NCBI GenBank assembly: GCA_964498065.1
Contig: CAZCFZ010000051.1
Coordinates: 1-27,001, forward strand
Reading direction: 5' to 3'
DNA: 27,001 nucleotides
From: FEN-1297 sp964498065
GTDB taxonomy: Bacteria > Bacteroidota > Ignavibacteria > Ignavibacteriales > Ignavibacteriaceae
Below are positions 1 through 7,491 of the stretch, piece after piece. The position numbers were made by a program, and so were the translations under genes. Position 1 is the stretch's first letter. Every line of letters begins with the position of its first letter. The notes under the pieces are model-generated. The model saw nothing but the letters and a program-made list of their open reading frames with translations. It ran no database searches and was not told the origin of the DNA.

Positions 1-88
1 TTACTAATTTGAATCCCAGCATTTCAGTATAAAATTTTATTGCATTATCTACATCATTAACAATATATCTAACCTGAACACTAGCCAT
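1..88 (-). CDS. VOC (glyoxalase/bleomycin-resistance) family protein, N-terminal fragment
   Basis: Only the first 29 codons are present; the gene runs off the left edge. The translation opens MASVQVRYIVNDVDNAIKFY and continues TEMLGFKLV. This is the typical first beta-alpha unit of a vicinal-oxygen-chelate protein: a strand, then the D-V-D-x-A-I-x-F-Y helix and the L-G-F turn. The family includes glyoxalases, dioxygenases and antibiotic-binding proteins, and the substrate cannot be told from this fragment. The start is fixed by an AAGGAG ribosome binding site about 7 bases upstream on the minus strand. The gene is divergent from the racemase operon. Confidence 0.75.
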   Translation of the reverse strand, partial: MASVQVRYIVNDVDNAIKFYTEMLGFKLV

Positions 89-494
89 TTCAATCTCCTT
101 AATTTTTCCGGGTGAATTCTTTTTAAACTTAAAAAATTCTCCCTTTTAATTACATGATAGAACTAATAATAACTACCTTTTAAGATATATGAATTTTATT
201 TTTGTTTATCGTTCTTAATTAAAACTCAGCAAATCATTAAAATACTATTTTATAATCACTTACGACTAAAATATATCAGCTATATGTAAAAATAATTGCT
301 AACGAATTTATCATCTAAAAACTTGCATCTTTATAAAATAATGTTATTTTGTTAGTACATTGTTCTAAAAAACAACTGAATTTATCCCACATTTTAACCT
401 CAACTGATTTTAAATATTTTATTTTAGTTAGGTTTTTACGGTTTTTAGCCAAAAATCGGGGAATTCTGTAATTAAAAATAATATAGGAATTACA
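89..494. other. Divergent intergenic region, no gene seen
   Basis: About 400 very AT-rich bases lie between the divergent VOC gene and the GNAT/racemase operon. They must hold the promoters of both. No open frame looks coding. I could not assign a -10/-35 pair with confidence and see no strong hairpin or repeat. Confidence 0.5.
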
Positions 495-938
495 ATGCTA
501 GATTATAAAATAATCCGGAAAGATTCGGACTTTCAGTCCGATTTTCCAAAAGATGAATTTATAAATTTTTTGTACAAACATCTTGAAAAATTCGGCGACT
601 CAAAAGAGGCAATTTCAAAATCGATAGATTATGCTTTTTCCGATGATGGAGGAAAAGGAGGATTTCTTCTTATTGCTTATAATGATAATAAAATTGTCGG
701 CGGACTGGTAATGAACAGAACAGGAATGGGAGGATATATTCCTGAAAACATTCTTGTATATGTTGCTGTTGATGGTGCTTTAAGAGGCAAGGGATACGGA
801 GGTGAAATTTGTAAAAAGGCAATTGAATTGGCAGACGGCAATGTTGCCCTTCATGTTGAATACGACAACCCTGCAAAAAGGTTATATGAAAGACTAGGCT
901 TTACAACCAAATATGCGGAAATGCGTTTAACTAAATAA
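495..938 (+). CDS. GNAT family N-acetyltransferase
   Basis: A 147-residue single-domain GNAT enzyme, expected to move an acetyl group from acetyl-CoA to an amine. Near residues 95-103 it has the acetyl-CoA pyrophosphate loop as R-G-K-G-Y-G-G-E. The C-terminal part has the usual N-P-A-K-x-L-Y-E-R-L-G-F helix-strand seen in small-molecule acetyltransferases. It is the first gene of a plus-strand operon, with only 10 bases to the racemase-family gene that follows. An amino-acid or amine substrate is therefore attractive, possibly the same compound the downstream M20 enzyme deacylates. A GGAATT-like weak ribosome site precedes the ATG. The family is clear; the substrate is inference from neighbours. 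Confidence 0.85.
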   Translation: MLDYKIIRKDSDFQSDFPKDEFINFLYKHLEKFGDSKEAISKSIDYAFSDDGGKGGFLLIAYNDNKIVGGLVMNRTGMGGYIPENILVYVAVDGALRGKGYGGEICKKAIELADGNVALHVEYDNPAKRLYERLGFTTKYAEMRLTK

Positions 939-948
939 GGGCTGTAAA

Positions 949-2028
949 ATGGCTACTTTATCAATAAATACTGAAAAAATTTTAAGCAACATAAAAAAGC
1001 TTAATAAATTTCTTAACAAAAATCATATTGAATGGACGCTTGTTACAAAAATGTTGTGCGGAAATAAGCCGGCGCTTGAAAAAATTCTGTTTGATCCTGA
1101 AATAAAAAATCTCCATTCTTTAGGTGATTCAAGACTTACAAATCTTAGAGCAATAAAAGAAATCGCACCGGATACTATTACAATGTACATAAAACCACCG
1201 CCGCCTAACATAGCGGCAAGCATAATTAAGTATTGTGATATTTCTTTAAACTCTTCATTTAGTACTATAGAAAAGCTTAATATTGAAGCAGGCAAACAAG
1301 GAAAGATTCATAGAATAATTGTTATGATAGAGATGGGAGAACTTCGCGAAGGAATTGTTAGAGATGAAATTCTTAAGTTCTATGAAAAGATTTTTAAATT
1401 GGAAAATATTAGTATAATCGGAATAGGAACAAATCTCGGTTGTATGTACGGTGTAGAACCGACTTACGATAAACTGATTCAATTAAGCCTTTATAAAAAT
1501 CTTATTGATGTAAAATTCGGAACTAATCTCGAATTAATCTCGGGAGGCACTTCTATTACTTTACCTCTTATTGATAGAAAAAAAGTTCCCGCTGCGGTTA
1601 ATCATTTTAGAGTTGGTGAAGCTGCGCTGCTTGGAGTCTCACCTTTAGACGGAAAGCAGTTCCGGAACCTCTCGACAAACACCATAGAGTTTTCCGCGGA
1701 GATTCTTGAAATATCTAAAAAAGAAGTTGTGCCGGATGGCGTTATCGGAGAAGGAAATGTAGGTCACACAATTGACTTTGATGAAAGTGAGAATAAGGAA
1801 TCATACAGGTGTATTGTTGATTTCGGACAATTAGATGTAGATGTAAATAATATTATTCCTAAAGATGAAACAATCAGTTTTGTCGGCACTACTTCCGATA
1901 TGACAGTATACGATCTCGGGAACAATATTAACGGAACTAAAGTAGGCGGGCAGTTACAATTCCGTCCGAATTATACATCCATTGCTAGATTAATGAATTC
2001 ACGTTATATGACGAAAAAAATTATCTAA
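949..2028 (+). CDS. Alanine/ornithine racemase-family PLP enzyme
   Basis: A 359-residue fold-type III PLP enzyme of the branch that includes clostridial ornithine racemase (Orr) and YhfX-like proteins. Beta strand 1 carries V-T-K-M-L-C-G at residues 32-38, and Lys34 is the expected Schiff-base lysine. The barrel continues with M-I-E-M-G-E-L-R-E-G, the equivalent of the D-x-G-x-x-R segment, and with S-G-G-T-S near residue 200, a likely phosphate-binding turn. The rest of the chain forms the C-terminal beta domain. The length matches the roughly 355 residues of Orr. It sits 15 bases before the symporter gene. Known family members racemise ornithine, alanine or lysine; which one applies here is not readable from sequence. 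Confidence 0.85.
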   Translation: MATLSINTEKILSNIKKLNKFLNKNHIEWTLVTKMLCGNKPALEKILFDPEIKNLHSLGDSRLTNLRAIKEIAPDTITMYIKPPPPNIAASIIKYCDISLNSSFSTIEKLNIEAGKQGKIHRIIVMIEMGELREGIVRDEILKFYEKIFKLENISIIGIGTNLGCMYGVEPTYDKLIQLSLYKNLIDVKFGTNLELISGGTSITLPLIDRKKVPAAVNHFRVGEAALLGVSPLDGKQFRNLSTNTIEFSAEILEISKKEVVPDGVIGEGNVGHTIDFDESENKESYRCIVDFGQLDVDVNNIIPKDETISFVGTTSDMTVYDLGNNINGTKVGGQLQFRPNYTSIARLMNSRYMTKKII

Positions 2029-2043
2029 CAATTAAGGAGCCTC

Positions 2044-3501
2044 ATGCGTTTTTGGGATGTCCTCATATTTTTTGTTTACATGGCCGCAATGCTCGGTATC
2101 GGATTTTTCTTCATGAATAAGAATGAAAATGCCGACGATTATTATGTCGGCGGCAGGGAAATGGGCAGCATTCATGTAGGATTATCCGTTGTTGCCACAG
2201 ATGTAGGCGGCGGTTTTTCAATAGGACTAGGCGGATTAGGATTTACAATCGGACTTTCAGGTTCGTGGATGCTTTTTACGGGCCTAATTGGTGCATGGAT
2301 CAGTGCTGTAATTTTAATCCCGAAAGTAAATAAACTCGAAAACTTTAAAAATCTTCTTACTTTCCCTCAAATCTTTGAATCACTTTATAATAATAAGGTC
2401 GCTTTTATAGCGGCAGTTATATCGGCAATTGGTTATATAGGTTTTACCAGTTCACAAATTCTTGCGGGTGCAAAATTAGCGTCGGCTTCCTTTGTACATC
2501 TAAACCTTACTACGGCATTGTGGATTATGGGAATGGTCATAATCGGCTACACGGCACTTGGCGGAATAAAGGCAGTAATCTATACGGATACGGTACAATG
2601 GATTATTCTTATGGGCGGTCTAATACTTGTCGGAATACCATTTACTTATTTTGCCTTAGGAGGTTATGACAAAATTGTACAAGCGGTTCCACCGGAATTT
2701 TTTACTTTCACGAATATTTCATGGCAGGACATGGTCAACTGGGGTATTACAATTATTCCCATCTGGTTTGTAGGAATGACTTTATACCAGAGAATTTATG
2801 CATGCCGCGATGAAAAGACAGCCAAGCGCGCATGGTTTATCGCAGGTATTTTTGAATGGCCTTTTATGGCTTTAATGGGAGTTCTACTCGGCTTATTCGG
2901 AAGAGTTGCTGCGGATAACGGAACATTTGCTTATCTCGGTTTCAGCAACGTTGCTTCAATGGATCCCGAAATGGGTTTGCCAATGCTTCTTAGAACAATT
3001 CTTCCTGTCGGACTTATGGGTATAATGATGTCTGCATATTTTTCGGCAATTATGTCAACTGCGGACAGTTGTTTAATGGCGGCGTCCGGTAATGTTGTTT
3101 CGGATCTTTATGATAAAATATTTCCGGTAGGCTCAAGCCATAAAAAGTTTGTACGGGTTTCGCAAATAGCTACTTTGCTCATCGGTCTTTTTGCTCTGTT
3201 CTTAGCTACTACTATGCAGAATGTACTTCAACTAATGCTTTACTCATATGCTTTTATGGTATCGGGATTATTCGTCCCGCTTATTGCCGCATTATTTTTT
3301 AATAACAGGAATTCAAAAGCCGCAATGACTTCAATGCTGCTTGGAGGCTTTACAACAATCTTTTTAATAATTATTAAAATTCCTTTACCGCTGGGACTCG
3401 ATCCTAATATTTTCGGAATAACCGCATCTGCATTAGCCTTTATTATTGTTTCAGGTATTTCTTCCACCGAAAGATATGAACTACTTGAAGAAGGTGAGTA
3501 A
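2044..3501 (+). CDS. Sodium:solute symporter (SSS) family transporter
   Basis: A 485-residue integral membrane protein with about 13 hydrophobic segments, the standard SSS (LeuT-fold) size. Family hallmarks are Y-Y-V-G-G-R-E-M after the first membrane segment, a glycine-rich second segment, and A-I-M-S-T-A-D-S in the eighth-segment region, which carries the Ser/Thr residues of the sodium site. The start is set by AAGGAG six bases before the ATG. The stop overlaps the next ATG (TAATG), so translation with the M20 gene is probably coupled. SSS carriers import amino acids, sugars, carboxylates and urea using sodium. The neighbours here make an amino acid, N-acyl amino acid or small peptide the likely cargo, which is inference. 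Confidence 0.9.
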   Translation: MRFWDVLIFFVYMAAMLGIGFFFMNKNENADDYYVGGREMGSIHVGLSVVATDVGGGFSIGLGGLGFTIGLSGSWMLFTGLIGAWISAVILIPKVNKLENFKNLLTFPQIFESLYNNKVAFIAAVISAIGYIGFTSSQILAGAKLASASFVHLNLTTALWIMGMVIIGYTALGGIKAVIYTDTVQWIILMGGLILVGIPFTYFALGGYDKIVQAVPPEFFTFTNISWQDMVNWGITIIPIWFVGMTLYQRIYACRDEKTAKRAWFIAGIFEWPFMALMGVLLGLFGRVAADNGTFAYLGFSNVASMDPEMGLPMLLRTILPVGLMGIMMSAYFSAIMSTADSCLMAASGNVVSDLYDKIFPVGSSHKKFVRVSQIATLLIGLFALFLATTMQNVLQLMLYSYAFMVSGLFVPLIAALFFNNRNSKAAMTSMLLGGFTTIFLIIIKIPLPLGLDPNIFGITASALAFIIVSGISSTERYELLEEGE

Positions 3502-4640
3502 TGCCTGAGGTAAATTATAAAGAACTAGTAAAGCTTAGAAAAGAACTTCATAAAAACCCCGAATTAGCCGGGCAAGAAAAAAATACCTCAGCAAGAATTA
3601 AAAATTTTATTGATAATTTTAATCCCGACGAAACAATAACCGGAATAGGCGGAAACGGAATTGCTTTTATATTTAAAGGATCTAAAGAAGGAAAAACAAT
3701 TCTTTTTAGATGCGAACTTGATGCACTTCCTATTAAAGAGCAAAATGATTTTGTTTATAAATCATTAGTTGAAAATGTAGCACACAAATGCGGCCACGAC
3801 GGACATATGACTATCTTATCCGGGTTGGCCTCTTTATTTAAAAATCAAAAACCGGAAAAAGGAAAAGTTGTATTTCTCTTTCAGCCGGCTGAAGAAACCG
3901 GCGAGGGAGCAAAGCGTGTACTTGATGATAAAAATTTTTCCCGGATAAAACCTGATTATGTATTTGCTCTTCATAACCTTCCAGGATTTCTCCTAAGTTC
4001 TGTTGTAGTAAAATCGGGAATATTTGCCGCTGCTTCAAAAGGAATGATAGTCAAACTTTATGGGAAAACTTCTCACGCTTCGGAACCTGAAAATGGAATT
4101 ACTCCAACTCCTGCAACGGCGTCAATTATTGAAAAGATGCCGTTAGTTCCAGATAAAATTCTAGGTAGAAATAATTTTGGATTGGTTACTATTATCCACG
4201 TAAGGATTGGAGATATTGCTTTTGGAACAACTCCCGGATATGCTGAGATAATGTCGACATTAAGATCTTATGAAAATGAAGATATGGACCACATTACCAG
4301 TGCTTGTGAAAGGATTGTTAAAGAAGAATCTGAAAAGTGCGGACTTAATTATTCAATAGAATGGACGGAGGAATTTCCTTCTTCTATAAATAATGATGAT
4401 TGCATCGGTATAATTAAAAAATGCTCAGAAAAATTAAATTTAAATATTATTGATTTGAAACAGCCGTTAAAATGGTCGGAAGACTTCGGACACTTTCTCG
4501 AAAAATATAAAGGTGCTATTTTCGGAATAGGTTCAGGAGAAGATCACCCGGACTTGCATAATCCGGACTATGATTTTCCGGATGAAATAATCGAACCTTC
4601 GATAAGGTTGTTTCATTCGATAATCTCGGAAACAATTTAG
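3501..4640 (+). CDS. M20 family metallo-amidohydrolase (N-acyl amino acid / hippurate hydrolase type)
   Basis: A 379-residue M20D-type amidohydrolase that removes acyl groups from amino acids with a two-metal centre. Metal ligands are visible: H-K-C-G-H-D-G-H at residues 95-102 (Cys97, His99), Glu131-Glu132 in Q-P-A-E-E-T-G-E-G, His158 in A-L-H-N, and a C-terminal L-H-N-P-x-Y-D-F segment carrying the last histidine. The lid domain spans roughly residues 175-290. There is no signal peptide, so it acts in the cytosol. Its start overlaps the symporter stop by one base. Family members include hippurate hydrolase, N-acetyldiaminopimelate deacetylase and aminoacylases. Its place between a transporter and a racemase suggests it frees an imported N-acyl amino acid. 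Confidence 0.9.
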   Translation: MPEVNYKELVKLRKELHKNPELAGQEKNTSARIKNFIDNFNPDETITGIGGNGIAFIFKGSKEGKTILFRCELDALPIKEQNDFVYKSLVENVAHKCGHDGHMTILSGLASLFKNQKPEKGKVVFLFQPAEETGEGAKRVLDDKNFSRIKPDYVFALHNLPGFLLSSVVVKSGIFAAASKGMIVKLYGKTSHASEPENGITPTPATASIIEKMPLVPDKILGRNNFGLVTIIHVRIGDIAFGTTPGYAEIMSTLRSYENEDMDHITSACERIVKEESEKCGLNYSIEWTEEFPSSINNDDCIGIIKKCSEKLNLNIIDLKQPLKWSEDFGHFLEKYKGAIFGIGSGEDHPDLHNPDYDFPDEIIEPSIRLFHSIISETI

Positions 4641-4677
4641 GATTTGGAATTATTCATTTTAAATCACGGTTTAAATA

Positions 4678-5826
4678 ATGTTCAGCACTTCCGTAATTGA
4701 ACTTAGTAAAGATTCACTTAAACATAACATCGATTTCCTAAAGAAAGAAATGGGGGAGAACGTAATAATCTCTTCGGTTGTAAAAGGAAATGCATACGGA
4801 CACGGCATAAAAGAATTTGTTCCGATGGCGGAAGAATGCGGTCTGAATCATTTTTCAGTTTATAGTGCGGATGAAGCCCTGGAAGTATTCAAACATTCAA
4901 AAAAGAATCCGAAAATTATGATTATGGGAATGGTAGAAGGTGATGAATTAGAGTGGGCCATTAATAAAGGAGTTGAGTTTTATGTTTTCGATATAGACCG
5001 CATTCAACAAGCAGTAATGTATGCATCACGGCAAAAACAGAAAGCAAAAATTCATATTGAAATTGAAACGGGAATGAATCGCACCGGTTTTTCCGGCGAA
5101 TACCTTAGAAAAGTATTCAATATTATAAGAGCAAATCAAAATGTATTACATGTGGAAGGTATATGTACACATTTTGCAGGCGCCGAAAGTATTGCTAATT
5201 ATGTTAGGATACAAAAACAGTTAAAGACATTTAACAAAATTTATAAGTTGTTTGTTAAAAACGGCATCACCCCTAAATTGCGGCACACCGCATGCTCTGC
5301 TGCCGCGATGAGCTATCCGAAATCCAGGATGGACCTGGTAAGGATAGGAATTATGCAGTATGGGTTTTGGTCAAGCAGGGAGACTTTTATCGGTTACGTA
5401 AACGGTCAAAAAGAAAAGTTAGATCCGCTTAAAAGAGTTATTTGCTGGAAAAGCAAGGTAATGAGCACTAAGTCGGTAAAAACAGGAGAGTTTATCGGTT
5501 ATGGGACTTCGTATCTTGCCCAGAGAGATATGAAGATAGCTACGATCCCGGTGGGTTATGCGCATGGATTCAGCAGGAGTTTGAGCAACCAGGGGCGAGT
5601 GCTTATAAACGGTTACAGGGTAAGTGTTATAGGAATTGTTAACATGAACTTGATAACAGTTGATATCACTAATATACCGGAAACTAAAAAGGGAGATGAA
5701 GCAGTGCTTATAGGTAACCAGGGCGATCTTTCTATTTCCGTAGCTTCTTTCAGCGAACTAAGTAACCAGCCGGATTACGAACTGCTTACAAGATTGAATT
5801 ATAATATACCAAGAATAGTGGTTTGA
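4678..5826 (+). CDS. Alanine racemase-family PLP enzyme with atypical pocket residues
   Basis: A 382-residue alanine racemase fold, with Lys36 in V-V-K-G-N-A-Y-G-H-G (Schiff base) and Tyr275 in G-Y-G-T-S-Y (second catalytic base). It departs from housekeeping Alr at two places. The H-x-K-x-D-T-G-M segment, whose lysine is normally carbamylated, reads H-I-E-I-E-T-G-M-N-R, giving Glu128. The substrate-gate C-M-D-Q reads N-M-N-L at 322-325. It lies 37 bases after the M20 gene, in the same direction, and ends 17 bases from the convergent GNAT gene. It could be the cell's alanine racemase for peptidoglycan, or a paralogue with other specificity. Family certain, substrate open. Confidence 0.85.
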   Translation: MFSTSVIELSKDSLKHNIDFLKKEMGENVIISSVVKGNAYGHGIKEFVPMAEECGLNHFSVYSADEALEVFKHSKKNPKIMIMGMVEGDELEWAINKGVEFYVFDIDRIQQAVMYASRQKQKAKIHIEIETGMNRTGFSGEYLRKVFNIIRANQNVLHVEGICTHFAGAESIANYVRIQKQLKTFNKIYKLFVKNGITPKLRHTACSAAAMSYPKSRMDLVRIGIMQYGFWSSRETFIGYVNGQKEKLDPLKRVICWKSKVMSTKSVKTGEFIGYGTSYLAQRDMKIATIPVGYAHGFSRSLSNQGRVLINGYRVSVIGIVNMNLITVDITNIPETKKGDEAVLIGNQGDLSISVASFSELSNQPDYELLTRLNYNIPRIVV

Positions 5827-5843
5827 AAAGAAATTCCGTTTCG

Positions 5844-6329
5844 TTATTTTAATTTCAGTTCCCAGTATCCGACATTGATCCATTTATCAAACTTATAACC
5901 GACTTCTTTAAATTCACCGATCTTTTCGAAACCGAATTTTTCACAAAGTGCTATACTTGCTTCGTTCGGCAGCGATACACCATAAATTACACTGTGAATA
6001 TATTTGGTTCTTAATAAATTAAGAATTTCTTTCATAAGCTTGCTGCCGATTCCTTTACCAACATATTTTGAATCTATATATATTCCCAGCTCGACAGAAT
6101 AACGATACGCCGATCTTTCTTTCCACTTTCCAGCATAAATATAACCGACGACAATTCCTTCCTCTTCATAAACCAGCCAGGGAAAATTTCTAGTAACGTT
6201 CATTATCCGGTTTTTTATTTCATCTTCTGTTACTTCTTTTTCTTCAAAAGTTATTATCGTATTAATTATATAATGATTGTATATATTACAAATAGCTTTT
6301 GCATCATTAAGTTTAACAGATCTAATCAT
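5844..6329 (-). CDS. GNAT acetyltransferase, phosphinothricin/methionine-sulfoximine acetyltransferase-like
   Basis: A 161-residue GNAT enzyme of the PAT/Bar/MddA type. The N-terminus has the subfamily pattern I-R-x-x-x-x-x-D-A-x-x-I-x-x-I-Y-N-H-Y with T-I-I-T-F-E-E following. The acetyl-CoA loop is Y-V-G-K-G-I-G-S-K-L near residues 93-102, followed by I-Y-G-V-S-L-P-N-E-A-S-I-A-L. The end F-D-K-W-I-N-V-G-Y-W-E-L is also typical. Enzymes of this branch acetylate phosphinothricin, methionine sulfone or sulfoximine and related amino acids. Most are housekeeping or detoxifying rather than true herbicide-resistance enzymes. It is convergent with the Alr-like gene. The precise substrate is unknown. 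Confidence 0.85.
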   Translation of the reverse strand: MIRSVKLNDAKAICNIYNHYIINTIITFEEKEVTEDEIKNRIMNVTRNFPWLVYEEEGIVVGYIYAGKWKERSAYRYSVELGIYIDSKYVGKGIGSKLMKEILNLLRTKYIHSVIYGVSLPNEASIALCEKFGFEKIGEFKEVGYKFDKWINVGYWELKLK

Positions 6330-6367
6330 TTATTTCCTTTAAAGCGAAAATATTATAACTGCGAAAA

Positions 6368-6397
6368 CGAAAATTAATTTAATTAAAATTAATTTCG
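6368..6397 (-). terminator. AT-rich hairpin, possible terminator of the DUF4440 gene
   Basis: Arms CGAAAATTAATTT and AAAATTAATTTCG form an almost perfect stem around AATT. On the minus strand it is followed by TTTTCG and lies 56 bases past the stop of the DUF4440-like gene. The stem is AT-rich and the U tract short, so this is a weak call. Confidence 0.35.
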
Positions 6398-6452
6398 TAC
6401 ACGTTATTGAAGATCAAAAAGGATTAATCTAAATCAAATTGAAGGGATGATT

Positions 6453-6842
6453 TCATTCTTTTAATATCGTTCCCTGGTGATATACAATTTTCCAGTCTTT
6501 ACCGTATCTTCGCCAGATAGTTGCTCTTCTAGTAATTCTTTCTCCTTGATGCAGTGTATAAGTCAGCAAATAATTATCAGGCGCTAATTCCATGCAGTAA
6601 AAATCTTCTGTTTCCCATTTATCTTCAACGGGATTTTTAGCGCGTTCTTCCAAAACATCCAATACATATTCTCTGCTGTATTTCTGTCCGGAAGCACCGA
6701 CTTCCCAAAACGATTCTTCCATCATATTTTCAAAATCTTTCCTGGTTGTACCGTATTCCGGTTGATGAAAAATCGGTTCTCTCTTAATTAACTCATTTAG
6801 GACTTCATTAAGTTTGGGATCGGTAATAAATTTAGATTCCAT
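6453..6842 (-). CDS. DUF4440 / SnoaL-like small protein
   Basis: A 129-residue soluble protein with the layout of the NTF2-like DUF4440 group. An N-terminal helix region (L-N-E-V-L-N-E-L-I-K-R-E-P-I-F) leads to a middle K-Y-S-R-E-Y-V-L-D-V-L-E-E-R segment. The strands then end in R-R-A-T-I-W-R-R-Y-G-K-D-W-K-I-V-Y-H-Q-G-T, the most recognisable part of the family. Most family members have no known reaction; some act as ketosteroid-isomerase-like enzymes. There is no signal peptide. It starts 14 bases after the stop of the membrane-protein gene and is probably cotranscribed with it. The ribosome binding site is not obvious. Confidence 0.7.
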   Translation of the reverse strand: MESKFITDPKLNEVLNELIKREPIFHQPEYGTTRKDFENMMEESFWEVGASGQKYSREYVLDVLEERAKNPVEDKWETEDFYCMELAPDNYLLTYTLHQGERITRRATIWRRYGKDWKIVYHQGTILKE

Positions 6843-6856
6843 ATATTAAATTAAAA

Positions 6857-7309
6857 TTATAAATTGTCGTTCGGTTTCTTAAAAGCTAAATTTTCAAGGT
6901 CTTCTTTTTCTTTTTTCTCTTTCAATCTAAGTATTTTCCAGCTGAGTTCTTCACACCAATCGTTTACTACAAAGCGGAAGATAAAACAAAAGAAATAAAA
7001 TATTCCCAGCTCAATTAATAAAAATGTAATCAAATATTCCGATTTTGAAATAAATAAGATTAACAATATTGACGGTATAAAAATTATAAGGGTGAAAAAT
7101 GTAATCCAACCATACTTTTTTATCTTAATTAACGCATAGTATAAATAAACAGTAAATACTAAAGCGAAAAAAGCAGCAATGAATAAAAATATTATTGTAA
7201 AGAAGGATAAAAAATATAACAATGCTGTGGATATATGATAATTAAGAAACCTTTTCAAATTAAGAAGCAAATAATCTTCTTCTTTATAAAAGGAAGTATC
7301 GTATTTCAT
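6857..7309 (-). CDS. Small membrane protein of unknown function
   Basis: A 150-residue protein I do not recognise. It has about four hydrophobic stretches in two pairs, around residues 28-65 and 68-112. A charged N-terminal tail (Y-K-E-E-D-Y-L-L-L-N-L-K-R) and a lysine/glutamate-rich C-terminal tail (K-E-K-K-E-K-E-D-L-E-N) flank them and are probably cytosolic. A weak AAAGGGT site precedes the ATG. It is upstream of, and likely cotranscribed with, the DUF4440-like gene. Confidence 0.65.
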   Translation of the reverse strand: MKYDTSFYKEEDYLLLNLKRFLNYHISTALLYFLSFFTIIFLFIAAFFALVFTVYLYYALIKIKKYGWITFFTLIIFIPSILLILFISKSEYLITFLLIELGIFYFFCFIFRFVVNDWCEELSWKILRLKEKKEKEDLENLAFKKPNDNL

Positions 7310-7491
7310 ATTGACCCTTTATTATATTAATAAGCTTTCTAAATATTATCACATGACTCCATGTAAGGAAGCATGATTATGTTTTTAAGTCATTTCTACC
7401 TTCAACAATTTGTATAGCAAACCATTTAATATTTACAAAAAAATTAGATAGATTTATTTTTAACTAAAATTGCATAAAGGCACTTCTGATT

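Noticed and set aside
5827..5862. GAAA/TTTC mini-hairpin between the convergent Alr-like and GNAT genes as a two-way terminator
   Set aside because: Only four base pairs; too weak to call, although some termination in this 17-base gap is likely.
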